Origin: Anaerolineaceae bacterium UBA2260
GTDB taxonomy: Bacteria; Chloroflexota; Anaerolineae; Anaerolineales; Anaerolineaceae
Assembly (NCBI GenBank): GCA_002347485.1
Contig: DDXM01000051.1
Span: 6,395-33,715, forward strand
Reading direction: 5' to 3'
Length of the DNA stretch: 27,321 bases
Shown: positions 1 through 7,006 of the stretch, piece after piece
Numbering within the stretch: the stretch's first letter is position 1
How the letters are laid out: every line of letters begins with the position of its first letter
Notes under the pieces: model-generated
What the model was told of the DNA's origin: nothing
What the model saw: only the letters and a program-made list of their open reading frames with translations
The model's database searches: none
Program-made: the position numbers and the translations under genes

Positions 1-605
1 AACAACGGCAGCCCGGCCAGTTTTTGCGCCACTCCTATGGTGAAGGGGTTGGTAATGGCGGCTGAGAAGCCGATGTTGGTGGCCAGCACGCTCATCCCCA
101 GCCCCACCAGCGCGTCCCAGCCCAGCGAGTAAGCCAGCGCGATCATCAGCGGCACCAGCGGCACGATCTCCTCGAGGATGCCGAAGAACGCGCCCAACAG
201 CATGAAGAAAAGGGATAGCACCAGCAAAAGGATGTAACGCTGGTCGCGGAAACGGTTGACGATCTTCGCCAGCAAGGCGGTGAGGATGCCGGCTTTTTCC
301 AGCACGGCGAAGGCGCCGCTGACCAGCAGGATGAAGACGATGATGGTGACGATGATCAGGCTGTCTTCACCCCACAGCACCTCCACCGGCGCGGTGAACC
401 AACGCCAGACGGCGTAATCAGGTGAGTCGATCTCCCGGTACGAAGCGGGGTCGATCAGCGCCCGGCCTTCGGACTCATAGCGGCTGTACTCGCCGGCGGG
501 CAGCGCGCGCGTGAGAATGCCGGCGGCGATCATCAGCACCAGCAGGATCACGGCGGATTGAATGAAGGCTTTCTGGCTGATCTGCGCACCGGCTTTTTGT
601 TCCAT
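1..605 (-). CDS. YfcC-family (DcuC-like) membrane transporter, C-terminus cut by window edge
   Basis: About 201 N-terminal residues are present and the gene continues past base 1. The start ATG at 605-603 has the ribosome binding site AAAGGAG 6 bases upstream. After a short polar N-terminus come hydrophobic segments at about residues 13-31, 83-105, 124-140 and 146-165. The LPAGEYSR motif after the first helix, the E-I-V-P-L-V-P-L segment and the T-N-P-F-T-I-G-V-A-Q motif near the cut end are characteristic of the YfcC/arginine-ornithine antiporter-like branch of the DcuC superfamily. These are inner-membrane carriers of amino acids or dicarboxylates; the substrate cannot be read from the sequence. 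It is divergent from the YgjP-like gene and has its own well-formed promoter. Confidence 0.85.
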   Translation of the reverse strand, partial: MEQKAGAQISQKAFIQSAVILLVLMIAAGILTRALPAGEYSRYESEGRALIDPASYREIDSPDYAVWRWFTAPVEVLWGEDSLIIVTIIVFILLVSGAFAVLEKAGILTALLAKIVNRFRDQRYILLLVLSLFFMLLGAFFGILEEIVPLVPLMIALAYSLGWDALVGLGMSVLATNIGFSAAITNPFTIGVAQKLAGLPL

Positions 606-642
606 GGGGACTCCTTTGATACCACAAAGATGAGTGCTTACT

Positions 643-671
643 AGTTTAGATTGTGTGCGTTAACTTGTCAA
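643..671 (-). promoter_or_regulatory. Sigma-70-type promoter of the YfcC-family gene
   Basis: On the minus strand a perfect -35 box TTGACA (671-666) is followed, after exactly 17 bases, by the -10 box TAAACT (648-643). Predicted transcription start is near 636, giving a leader of about 30 bases that contains the AAAGGAG ribosome binding site. Confidence 0.75.
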
Positions 672-709
672 ACGAGTTGAATCATTAACCTATAACCCCA
701 AACCGCTGG

Positions 710-715
710 TATCAT
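710..715 (+). promoter_or_regulatory. -10 box of a leaderless start (YgjP-like gene)
   Basis: TATCAT lies 6 bases before the ATG at 722 and no Shine-Dalgarno sequence is present, so transcription would begin at or next to the start codon. No clear -35 box is visible. The same arrangement recurs before six other genes in the window. Confidence 0.45.
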
Positions 716-721
716 TACGCC

Positions 722-1465
722 ATGCCAGGCGTTCAAAAAGAACCCATCGAAGCCATCATCACGCTCGGGGGGCGTAAAGTGCCTTACCGCGTGCTCGTCT
801 CCACCCGCGCCCGGCGATTACGTCTCAGCGTCACCAATGGGCAGGTGAGCGTGACGCTGCCCAGGGGCGTGCCGCGCGGCGCGGCAGAAAAAATGCTGCA
901 GGAGCACGCAGATTGGGTGCTCAAACAGCTCGCGCGCGCCGCCAATCCGCGCCACCCGCAAAAGACCCTCCCTCCCGATGTGATCCTGCTGCGCGGCGAC
1001 GTGAAGCAGGTGGTGGTCGTCGAGGAAGCCGTGCGAATTTCACGCACGCGGGTGGATGAAACCTCTGAACGCCTGATCCTGCGCGTGCCCGCGGGCGAGG
1101 GGAAGCAGGGGCGCAGCCTGGCGGTACCCTGGCTGAAAGCGCTCGCGCGCGATGAGATTACCGCCGCGGTCATCCGCTGGGCAAACCGCATGGGAGTGCG
1201 CTTCAGCGCCATCTCGATCCGCGATCAGAAGACGCGCTGGGGCAGCTGTTCCAGCCGGGGCACGCTTTCGTTCAACTGGCGACTGGTGATGGCGCCGAGG
1301 GTAGTGCTGGAGTACGTGGTGATCCACGAGCTGGCGCATCTCAAACAGCCCAATCACTCACCCGCTTTCTGGCAGATCGTCGCGCAGCATTTCCCCGATT
1401 ACAAAAAGGCGCGCGCCTGGCTGCGCGCGAATGCCACGCTGCTGCGACCTGCTGACCTCGCGTAA
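722..1465 (+). CDS. YgjP-like zinc metallopeptidase-fold protein (M48/DUF45 family)
   Basis: This 247-residue protein belongs to the YgjP/DUF45 family of M48-like metal-dependent hydrolases (COG1451). The signature is H-E-L-A-H at residues 202-206 followed by P-N-H, so H202, H206 and H212 would bind zinc with E203 as catalytic base. The preceding R-W-G-S-C-S-S-R-G-T-L-S-F-N-W-R-L block is equally typical. The N-terminal half (about 10-140) carries the beta-rich portion of the family. It has no signal peptide and is probably cytoplasmic. The physiological substrate of the family is not settled. The start has no ribosome binding site but follows a -10 box. The next gene begins 28 bases downstream with its own -10 box. 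Confidence 0.9.
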   Translation: MPGVQKEPIEAIITLGGRKVPYRVLVSTRARRLRLSVTNGQVSVTLPRGVPRGAAEKMLQEHADWVLKQLARAANPRHPQKTLPPDVILLRGDVKQVVVVEEAVRISRTRVDETSERLILRVPAGEGKQGRSLAVPWLKALARDEITAAVIRWANRMGVRFSAISIRDQKTRWGSCSSRGTLSFNWRLVMAPRVVLEYVVIHELAHLKQPNHSPAFWQIVAQHFPDYKKARAWLRANATLLRPADLA

Positions 1466-1477
1466 GATCGAACAGGG

Positions 1478-1483
1478 TATAAT
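1478..1483 (+). promoter_or_regulatory. -10 box of a near-leaderless start (BioF2-like GNAT gene)
   Basis: Consensus TATAAT sits in the 28-base gap between the two plus-strand genes, 10 bases before the ATG at 1494. A transcript from it would have a leader of only about 3-4 bases. No Shine-Dalgarno sequence exists before this ATG, which supports 1494 as the start. Confidence 0.6.
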
Positions 1484-1493
1484 TACCTACGAT

Positions 1494-2513
1494 ATGGAAT
1501 TTAAAATACATTCTGATTTCCCTTATTCATTAACCGAAGAATGGAATGATCTGCTGGCAGACAGCACCACCCATGTGCCGTTTCTGCGCTGCGAGTACCT
1601 GGCGGAATGGTGGACCACTCGCGGCGGCGGGGAGTGGCCGGACGATTCACGGCTGGCAATCATCACCGCGCGCGAAGGCGACCGGCTGGTGGGTATCGCG
1701 CCGTTTTTCATCGCGGAACACGAGGAGGAGAAGAAACTCCTGCTCCTGGGCAGTATCGAGATCAGCGATTACCTTGATATCATTTGCCGCGCGGAGGAAA
1801 TCGATAGCTTTGTGACTGAGCTTCTGCGCTACGTTCAACAAACATTCGTATTCCCCGGCACAGTAACAGGCATTGACCTTTACAACATCGTCGAGGATTC
1901 GCCCACGCTGCGCGCGCTGGAAGAGGCTGCCAGGGAGCTGGACCTGCATTACAAGGATCAAAAACTGCAGCACTCCCCTTACATCCCATTGCCGAGGGAT
2001 TGGGAAACCTACCTGCAGGGGCTGGATAAAAAACAACGCCACGAGATCCGCCGCAAAATGCGTCGTGCTGGCGAAGGACAGGAACAACTTGAAGTGTACA
2101 TCACGCGGGAAGCCGGTCGGCTGGAAGATGACATAGAGGACTTCCTGGAGCTGATGGCGCAGGATGAAGCCAAGGCGGATTTCTTATCCCCGTTGATGCG
2201 CGAGCAGATGAAAGCCACCATGCGCTGCGCTTTCGAGTATGGCTGCCTGCAGCTGGCATTCCTGATCATCGGCGGTCAGAAAGCGGCGGCTTACGCGAGC
2301 TTCGACTTCCTTGACCGAATCTGGGTCTACAATTCCGGGCTTGACTTGCGTTACAGCGCTTACTCACCCGGCTGGGTGCTGCTGGCACACCTGCTGCAAA
2401 TGGCGATCGAGCAGGGCAAGAACGAGTTCGATTTCATGCGCGGCAACGAAGGCTACAAATATAAATTCGGCGCAGTCGATCGTTATATCAAACGGGCGAC
2501 CATCACATTCTGA
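1494..2513 (+). CDS. GNAT-superfamily acyltransferase of the BioF2/CelD type
   Basis: The protein has 339 residues from the ATG at 1494; in-frame codons upstream to 1431 overlap the previous gene and are probably not used. The architecture matches Acetyltransf_6 (BioF2-like, CelD-like): an N-terminal half with L-x-x-S-T-T-H-V-P-F-L and E-W-W near residues 20-42, and a C-terminal GNAT-like half. Key stretches are D-K-K-Q-R-H-E-I-R-R-K-x-R (about 178-190), the Y-A-S-F-D-F-L-D strand, Y-N-S-G-L-D near 280, and F-D-F-M-R-G-N-E-G-Y-K-Y-K-F-G near the end. Relatives include FemAB-like enzymes and proteins linked to polysaccharide synthesis. It is probably cytosolic. The acceptor is unknown and no sugar-synthesis genes adjoin it. 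Confidence 0.8.
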   Translation: MEFKIHSDFPYSLTEEWNDLLADSTTHVPFLRCEYLAEWWTTRGGGEWPDDSRLAIITAREGDRLVGIAPFFIAEHEEEKKLLLLGSIEISDYLDIICRAEEIDSFVTELLRYVQQTFVFPGTVTGIDLYNIVEDSPTLRALEEAARELDLHYKDQKLQHSPYIPLPRDWETYLQGLDKKQRHEIRRKMRRAGEGQEQLEVYITREAGRLEDDIEDFLELMAQDEAKADFLSPLMREQMKATMRCAFEYGCLQLAFLIIGGQKAAAYASFDFLDRIWVYNSGLDLRYSAYSPGWVLLAHLLQMAIEQGKNEFDFMRGNEGYKYKFGAVDRYIKRATITF

Positions 2514-2532
2514 CAAAATGAGCACAAAAAAT

Positions 2533-2555
2533 AGCGGAGGTGTAACACCTCCGCT
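2533..2555. terminator. Bidirectional intrinsic terminator between convergent genes
   Basis: A perfect 10-bp stem AGCGGAGGTG/CACCTCCGCT encloses a 3-base loop. On the minus strand it is followed by ATTTTTTGTG, a good U-tract for the M20 peptidase gene. On the plus strand the tail is TATGTGTTTG, weaker but usable for the GNAT gene. Confidence 0.85.
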
Positions 2556-2570
2556 TATGTGTTTGTCGGA

Positions 2571-4049
2571 CTACATGTCCGTGGAGGACCAGCGCTGGAC
2601 CAGGCGGTAAAAGAAGAGCACCATGTTGTTCAGGTTTTCCAGCGAGAGCCGTTCGTTGATGCCATGAATGCGTTTCAGGTCATCGCTCTGGCTGATGATG
2701 GGGGTGAAGCGATAGACCCGATCGGAAATGGCGTGAAAATGGCGTGAATCCGTAGCGCCGAGCATGACGTTGGGCGCGCAGGTGGTGCCGGGGTATAACT
2801 CGCGCACCACGGTGGTGATGTGATGATACGCCGGACAGTCTGATGGCGAGACCGGCGAAGGTTCCCACGCGCTGGTGGGGATGGGCGCGACCTTCACGCG
2901 CTCATCGTTGATCACCAGGCGTACGCGCTCAAGCACCTGGGCGATCGTTTCACCGGGCAGGATACGGAAGTTGATCACCGCCTCCGCCAGGCTGGGCAGC
3001 ACATTCTCCTTGATACCGCTGCGGAAGATGGTTGGAGCGGTGGTAGTGTGCATGCTGGCGGCGGTTTCAGGCGCCGCGGCCAGTTTACGCCGCACCATGC
3101 CGCCCAACAGCCACAGGTTGGCGAAAGCCACTTTCATCAGGGTAGAGGCCGCCGGGCTGAAAGCCTTGAACATCGGCGCGGTGACCTTGAGCGAATAAGG
3201 GAACGGGTTGGATTGCAGGTGGTCGATGGCGCGGGAGAGGATGCCGATCGAAGTCTCGCTGGAAGGCGTGGAGGAATGACCGCCACCGGATTCAGTGGTT
3301 AATTTGACCGTCAGGTAGCCCTTCTCCGTGACCGCGATGGCAGCGGTATAACCCTTGAACCCGGGCAGTACGCCATCGAGGATGGCTGTTCCTTCATCAA
3401 TGACCGCTTGCAGGCGAACACCGCGCTTCTTCAGCAGGGCGACGACGCGCGGCGCGCCAGTGCCGAGCACCTCTTCATCGTGCGCCGAGGCGAGGTAAAC
3501 CGTCCGCTCAGGGGTGAAGCCCGCCGCGAGCAGGTGCTCAATGGCTTCCATGACCCCGATCAACTGGCTCTTGATATCCATACTGCCGCGCCCCCACACG
3601 TACCCGTCTTCGATCGCGCCAGAGAAGGGGGGATAGGTCCATTTGTCGAGGGTGTGGGTATCCACCGGCACCACATCCTGGTGTGCCATGAACAGCACCG
3701 GTTCCAGCGAGGCGTCCCTTCCTCGCCAGGTGTACAGCAGGCTGCCACCTTCAAGCACCTCACGGTCCAGATGCGCGTGAACGAGCGGATAAGATTCCTC
3801 CAACACCCTGTGAAGGGCGGCAAATTGCGCGGGGTCATCCTCCGCCGGGTTTTCGTGCGAGATCGTCTCAACCTGGATGGCGGCTGAGAGGTGACGCGCT
3901 GCGACGAGCGGCTCGAGAGTCGGGTCCGGCAATTGCTTTATGAAAGGCAGTGGCTTTTGGGTTGCGGCCCTGGTGAACAGAATGGTACGAATCGCGACCA
4001 CGGCGATGATTACCAGAAGCAGGAGGATAAAAGCATAGACATACGGCAT
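2571..4049 (-). CDS. Membrane-anchored M20 zinc peptidase, carboxypeptidase S/PM20D1-like
   Basis: A 492-residue M20-family hydrolase with one N-terminal membrane helix (about 5-25). Metal-site motifs are M-A-H-Q-D (H123, D125), G-R-G-S-M-D with bridging D158, and S-A-H-D-E-E (E192/E193). G-A-T-D-S-R-H-F supplies the last histidine, and G-I-N-E-R-L is close to the end. The helical anchor, the length and the C-terminal motifs fit the CPS1/PM20D1 branch, which cleaves or forms N-acyl amino acids and dipeptides. The catalytic part could face either side of the membrane. The ATG at 4049 has AAGGAA upstream. Terminators flank both ends, so it looks monocistronic. Confidence 0.9.
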   Translation of the reverse strand: MPYVYAFILLLLVIIAVVAIRTILFTRAATQKPLPFIKQLPDPTLEPLVAARHLSAAIQVETISHENPAEDDPAQFAALHRVLEESYPLVHAHLDREVLEGGSLLYTWRGRDASLEPVLFMAHQDVVPVDTHTLDKWTYPPFSGAIEDGYVWGRGSMDIKSQLIGVMEAIEHLLAAGFTPERTVYLASAHDEEVLGTGAPRVVALLKKRGVRLQAVIDEGTAILDGVLPGFKGYTAAIAVTEKGYLTVKLTTESGGGHSSTPSSETSIGILSRAIDHLQSNPFPYSLKVTAPMFKAFSPAASTLMKVAFANLWLLGGMVRRKLAAAPETAASMHTTTAPTIFRSGIKENVLPSLAEAVINFRILPGETIAQVLERVRLVINDERVKVAPIPTSAWEPSPVSPSDCPAYHHITTVVRELYPGTTCAPNVMLGATDSRHFHAISDRVYRFTPIISQSDDLKRIHGINERLSLENLNNMVLFFYRLVQRWSSTDM

Positions 4050-4092
4050 GGTTATTCCTTATCGAGGATAAAAAAATCTTAGAACATGATTC

Positions 4093-4132
4093 AAAAAACA
4101 CAGGACCCGGACACAGACTATCCTCCGGGTCC
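4093..4132 (-). terminator. Intrinsic terminator of the CBS-domain gene
   Basis: The perfect 9-bp arms GGACCCGGA (4103-4111) and TCCGGGTCC (4124-4132) are separated by 12 bases. On the minus strand they are followed by TGTG and a run of six T. It lies 24 bases after the CBS stop codon. Confidence 0.85.
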
Positions 4133-4156
4133 CGATAAAGATCGAACCTGCTACCT

Positions 4157-4597
4157 TTAAAGTTTGATCACGCCCTGGAGGATGTAATTCTCCAGACCCT
4201 TGATCAGAGATTCCTTGTCCTGCAACAGTGTTTTGACCACATCACCAATGGAGATAACCCCTACTACCTTGTCCTTCTCCAGCACCGGCAGGTGCCGGAT
4301 GCGTTTATCTGACATCTGCGCCATGCAGGTCTCGGCAGATTGATCGGGTGAAACATAATAGACCTTATCCGTCATCACTTTTTTCACGGGAGTCTGCTCA
4401 TCATTCCCTTGCAGGATGCCCCGCCGGGCGTAATCGCGCTCGGAGAAAATGCCCACCACTTTTTCTTCCTGCATCACCAGTACAGAACCAATTTTCTTCT
4501 CGGTCATGAGCTTGAGACAATCCATGATGGTTGTATCAGGTGTAACCGAAAATACATGGTTGCCCTTTTCCTTAAGGATCGAAGCTACGGTTGCCAT
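4157..4597 (-). CDS. CBS-domain pair protein
   Basis: The 146-residue protein consists of two tandem CBS domains and little else. CBS1 is at about residues 8-65 (V-T-P-D-T-T-I-M-D-C-L-K-L-M, then G-I-F-S-E-R-D-Y) and CBS2 at about 72-130 (V-S-P-D-Q-S-A-E-T-C-M-A-Q-M, then G-V-I-S-I-G-D-V-V). Such free-standing pairs bind adenine nucleotides and act as sensors or small regulatory partners in the cytoplasm; the partner is not evident here. Expression seems independent: a TTGATA-17-TATGAT promoter lies upstream, AAGGAGGT precedes the ATG, and a strong terminator follows. Confidence 0.9.
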   Translation of the reverse strand: MATVASILKEKGNHVFSVTPDTTIMDCLKLMTEKKIGSVLVMQEEKVVGIFSERDYARRGILQGNDEQTPVKKVMTDKVYYVSPDQSAETCMAQMSDKRIRHLPVLEKDKVVGVISIGDVVKTLLQDKESLIKGLENYILQGVIKL

Positions 4598-4621
4598 TCA
4601 TACCTCCTTATTTTTTCGGAC

Positions 4622-4663
4622 CAGATATATTTTAATCATATCTGAATCCGCCGGAATTATCAA
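4622..4663 (-). promoter_or_regulatory. Promoter of the CBS gene with a dyad over the start region
   Basis: On the minus strand TTGATA (4663-4658) and TATGAT (4640-4635) are exactly 17 bases apart. The inverted repeat CAGATAT-9-ATATCTG (4622-4644) covers the -10 box and the predicted start point near 4628, so it is a candidate operator. The dyad and promoter are seen directly; regulation is inference. Confidence 0.65.
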
Positions 4664-4665
4664 CC

Positions 4666-4690
4666 AAAAAGCAGGAAACGACTTTCCTGC
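4666..4690 (-). terminator. Intrinsic terminator of the RimI-like gene
   Basis: Perfect 8-bp arms GCAGGAAA/TTTCCTGC (4671-4690) with the 4-base loop CGAC are followed on the minus strand by five T. It starts 7 bases after the stop codon of the acetyltransferase gene and abuts the CBS promoter. Confidence 0.8.
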
Positions 4691-4697
4691 GAATTCC

Positions 4698-5159
4698 CTA
4701 CGAAGCACCGGGTTCCCGCTCTTTCTCCATCACGACGGCATCCTCGCCGCCCTGGTAATATTGCCGCCAGGTTTCTACCGTGCGATAGCCGTGCTTCAGG
4801 TAAAGCATCTGCGCGGCGGTGTTGGATTTGCGCACCGCGAGCCTCACCCTGGGCATCCCCATTTCTTTTTCGCAGGTGTCGAGCAAAGCCGCCGCGATAC
4901 CCCTGCGGCGGTACTCCGGCAGCACAGAGATGGTGGTGATCCAGCCGATACCGGCGCGTCGACGGATGTCTCCGCCTACGAAACCGATCATTTTCCCCGC
5001 AATCACCGCCTTGATGCGCACGACCGAGGGGAGCACCAGCGCGCCGATCCTTTCGAGCAGGGGCCAGGCGTCAAGTGGAAAGCAGACGCGCTCCATTTCA
5101 CCCAACTCGTTCAAGTCGCTCAGGGTTGCTTTTTCAAGGTAATATTTCGTCTCTTCCAT
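4698..5159 (-). CDS. GNAT N-acetyltransferase, RimI-like
   Basis: A compact 153-residue GNAT enzyme. The N-terminal strand-helix T-L-S-D-L-N-E-L-G-E-M-E-R-V-C-F-P and the acetyl-CoA loop E-Y-R-R-R-G-I-A-A-A-L-L (motif A, Q/R-x-x-G-x-A type) are clear. They are followed by R-L-A-V-R-K-S-N-T-A-A-Q-M-L-Y-L-K-H-G-Y, the conserved motif-B helix. It would transfer an acetyl group to an amine, as RimI does to ribosomal protein S18, but the substrate is not determined by sequence. I chose the ATG at 5159 over the TTG-type start at 5180 because a perfect TATAAT lies 6 bases before it; the longer form would begin inside that promoter. Confidence 0.85.
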   Translation of the reverse strand: MEETKYYLEKATLSDLNELGEMERVCFPLDAWPLLERIGALVLPSVVRIKAVIAGKMIGFVGGDIRRRAGIGWITTISVLPEYRRRGIAAALLDTCEKEMGMPRVRLAVRKSNTAAQMLYLKHGYRTVETWRQYYQGGEDAVVMEKEREPGAS

Positions 5160-5165
5160 AAGGGT

Positions 5166-5171
5166 ATTATA
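5166..5171 (-). promoter_or_regulatory. -10 box of a leaderless start (RimI-like gene)
   Basis: Minus-strand TATAAT ends 6 bases before the ATG at 5159, placing the transcription start at about the A of the start codon. No Shine-Dalgarno sequence or clear -35 box is present. It directly follows the slipin terminator hairpin. Confidence 0.65.
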
Positions 5172-5180
5172 TACAAACAC

Positions 5181-5203
5181 AGGCCGGATGATTCATCCGG
5201 CCT
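5181..5203 (-). terminator. Intrinsic terminator of the nfeD-slipin operon
   Basis: A perfect 10-bp stem AGGCCGGATG/CATCCGGCCT with a 3-base loop lies 22 bases after the slipin stop codon. Its minus-strand tail GTGTTTGTAT is only moderately T-rich. The hairpin also separates this operon from the leaderless promoter of the next gene. Confidence 0.7.
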
Positions 5204-5225
5204 GCGGCTTTGACTTGCAGAGATC

Positions 5226-6128
5226 TTATTCCTTGTTCTTCTTGACGAATTCGCTGATCAGGCTGGTGAATTCCATCGGGAAGATGTACTTGGTGGATGG
5301 ACCGCTCGCCATAGACTTCAAGGTTTCGAAGTACTGCAGGGTCATGGTCTTCTGGTCGATGTTCTTGGCGGCGGCGAAGATGGCCTCCAGCGCTTTCTGG
5401 TAACCTTCGGCTCTCAATACCTGGGCCTGGCGTTCACCCTCCGCCTTGAGGATGGCGGACTGTTTCTCGCCTTCAGCCCTGAGGATGTTGGCCTGTTTTT
5501 CACCCTGCGCCACATTGATGGCAGCCTCACGGTTGCCTGTGGATTCGGTAACAACCGCGCGGCGGGTTCGTTCAGCGGTCAGCTGGCGGTTCATCGAATC
5601 CTGCACATCGCGCGGAGGAATGATCTCGCGGATTTCGACGTTGGTCACCTTCACGCCCCAGCGCTCGGTCACTTCATCGAGGCGGGCGCGCAGCGCGGTG
5701 TTGATCTTTTCACGCTCGGAAAGCACGCCATCGAGCAGGATGCCGCCGATGACGGAACGCAGCGTGGTGGTGGCTATACCCTGGGCTGCCAGTTCAAAGT
5801 TCTGAACCTGCAGCACGGATTGCACGGGGTCGAATACCTTGTAATACCACAGGAAGTCGATCGAGAGCGGCGCGTTATCCTGGGTGATCGATTGCTGGGC
5901 GGGGATCTCGCGCACCTGCTCGCGCAGGTCAACCGTAATCGGGCGGTCGACGAACGGGATCAGCAGCACCAGGCCTGGTCCCTTGGCCCCGATACAGCGT
6001 CCGAGGCGGAAGACCACAATTCTGCGGTATTCCGGCACGATCTTGATGGCGGCGGCGAAAAACACCACCACCAGGATGATCGCGACGCCTATGAGGCAGT
6101 AGATTAGAATATTGTCAGTACCGAACAT
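5226..6128 (-). CDS. Slipin (stomatin/SPFH band-7 membrane protein)
   Basis: This 300-residue protein has one N-terminal membrane helix (about 8-28), then the SPFH domain (about 30-190; V-F-R-L-G-R, G-P-G-L, then D-x-R-E-Q-V-R-E-I-P-A-Q, and R-D-V-Q-D-S-M-N-R-Q-L-T-A-E-R). Three tandem 11-residue repeats of the type G-E-K-Q-x-x-I-L-x-A-E at 209-241 are expected to form a right-handed coiled coil. Slipins assemble into large membrane-attached rings that organise lipid microdomains. The upstream nfeD gene is the classic partner, 38 bases away. AAGGAGGA precedes the ATG. Confidence 0.95.
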   Translation of the reverse strand: MFGTDNILIYCLIGVAIILVVVFFAAAIKIVPEYRRIVVFRLGRCIGAKGPGLVLLIPFVDRPITVDLREQVREIPAQQSITQDNAPLSIDFLWYYKVFDPVQSVLQVQNFELAAQGIATTTLRSVIGGILLDGVLSEREKINTALRARLDEVTERWGVKVTNVEIREIIPPRDVQDSMNRQLTAERTRRAVVTESTGNREAAINVAQGEKQANILRAEGEKQSAILKAEGERQAQVLRAEGYQKALEAIFAAAKNIDQKTMTLQYFETLKSMASGPSTKYIFPMEFTSLISEFVKKNKE

Positions 6129-6166
6129 AGTTCCTCCTTGGATATGATTGACTAATAATTACCGGT

Positions 6167-6769
6167 CTATTCGTCTGAATCCGCCGGTTCAACCATCAAA
6201 ACCAACCCTTCACGTGCAACTACCCTGGCAGCGCGCCCTTCACGGATCAATTTCTCACTGCGCGCAGTCCATTCCTCCCCCGCCACGTAGATGGTGCCGC
6301 TCTGGCGGATATCACTACGCGCGATGCCCGTCTGACCGATCAACGCGGTAAGGTCCTGCGAGGGCTGCAATGTGAGCGCCTCCAACCCCTTGCGGCCGAT
6401 GAGCCACAGCATTACCACGGTGATCACACTCATCAGCGAGGCCAACGCCGGGTTGATCGCCGGGCTGCCTGATTCCGTGCGAAAGAGGAAGATCGAGCCC
6501 ACCACAATCGACAGGATGGCTGGTACCAGGTAATACCATTGTTTATACCTGCGCAGGGCGATCAGGAAGGGAATAACCCCCACCGCCAACAGGATAAGCG
6601 CCCATAAATTGATGGGCTGCCTGATGATGGCGTAGCCGGCGAGCAGGATGGCGAACAGGATGCCCGCTTCCAGGAAGCCCGTGCCAGGCGTGAACAGCGC
6701 CAGCACGCCGAGCACAAAACCAACCACCAGAATCATGTAAGCAACATTGGGATCAAGTAACAGGTCCAT
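6167..6769 (-). CDS. NfeD-family membrane protein
   Basis: The 200-residue protein has about four membrane helices in residues 8-130 and a C-terminal soluble domain at about 138-196. The C-terminal part contains the NfeD OB-fold signature (L-I-G-Q-T-G-I-A, then G-x-x-x-V-A-G-E-E-W-T-A-R-S, and V-V-A-R-E-G-L-V-L-M-V). The N-terminal ClpP-like serine protease found in long NfeD proteins is absent, so this is the short form. NfeD proteins are thought to interact with the slipin encoded next to them; the 38-base gap here supports co-transcription. The ATG at 6769 has AAGGAAGG upstream and a TATAAT at 6798-6793. Confidence 0.9.
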   Translation of the reverse strand: MDLLLDPNVAYMILVVGFVLGVLALFTPGTGFLEAGILFAILLAGYAIIRQPINLWALILLAVGVIPFLIALRRYKQWYYLVPAILSIVVGSIFLFRTESGSPAINPALASLMSVITVVMLWLIGRKGLEALTLQPSQDLTALIGQTGIARSDIRQSGTIYVAGEEWTARSEKLIREGRAARVVAREGLVLMVEPADSDE

Positions 6770-6792
6770 ATCATCCTTCCTTCGACAACTTC

Positions 6793-6798
6793 ATTATA
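6793..6798 (-). promoter_or_regulatory. -10 box of the nfeD-slipin operon
   Basis: Perfect minus-strand TATAAT, 23 bases before the nfeD ATG, leaves a short leader containing the AAGGAAGG ribosome binding site. I see no convincing -35 box. The rest of the divergent gap to 7006 holds nothing else I can name. Confidence 0.5.
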
Positions 6799-6993
6799 CA
6801 CGACACGAACTCTATTCCAGCACTATTCGCTTGCCACTCCTTTAATATCTATGCAATATACCAGTGAAAAGTTGGAAGAATCCATCCGGTAGCGGTTTTC
6901 AACTTTTTTGGAACTTCACCTCCACGCGTATACCTGGCAGCATTACAGGTTCTTGCAATCTTTCGCGAACCTTCAGTGGACTTTTTTATCTGT

Positions 6994-6999
6994 TAGAAT
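6994..6999 (+). promoter_or_regulatory. -10 box of a leaderless start (G5/3D gene)
   Basis: TAGAAT lies 7 bases before the ATG at 7007. No Shine-Dalgarno sequence precedes that ATG. This supports 7007 rather than the in-frame ATG at 6908, whose extra 33 residues would look atypical in front of the membrane anchor. Confidence 0.5.
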
Positions 7000-7006
7000 T
7001 CGTGGT

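Noticed and set aside
1431..1493. Upstream in-frame start for the BioF2-like GNAT protein
   Set aside because: It overlaps the end of the YgjP-like gene and would include the TATAAT promoter box; the ATG at 1494 fits the promoter.
6908..7006. 33-residue N-terminal extension of the G5/3D protein
   Set aside because: It places aromatic-rich, unlikely sequence before the membrane anchor and covers the -10 box for the ATG at 7007.
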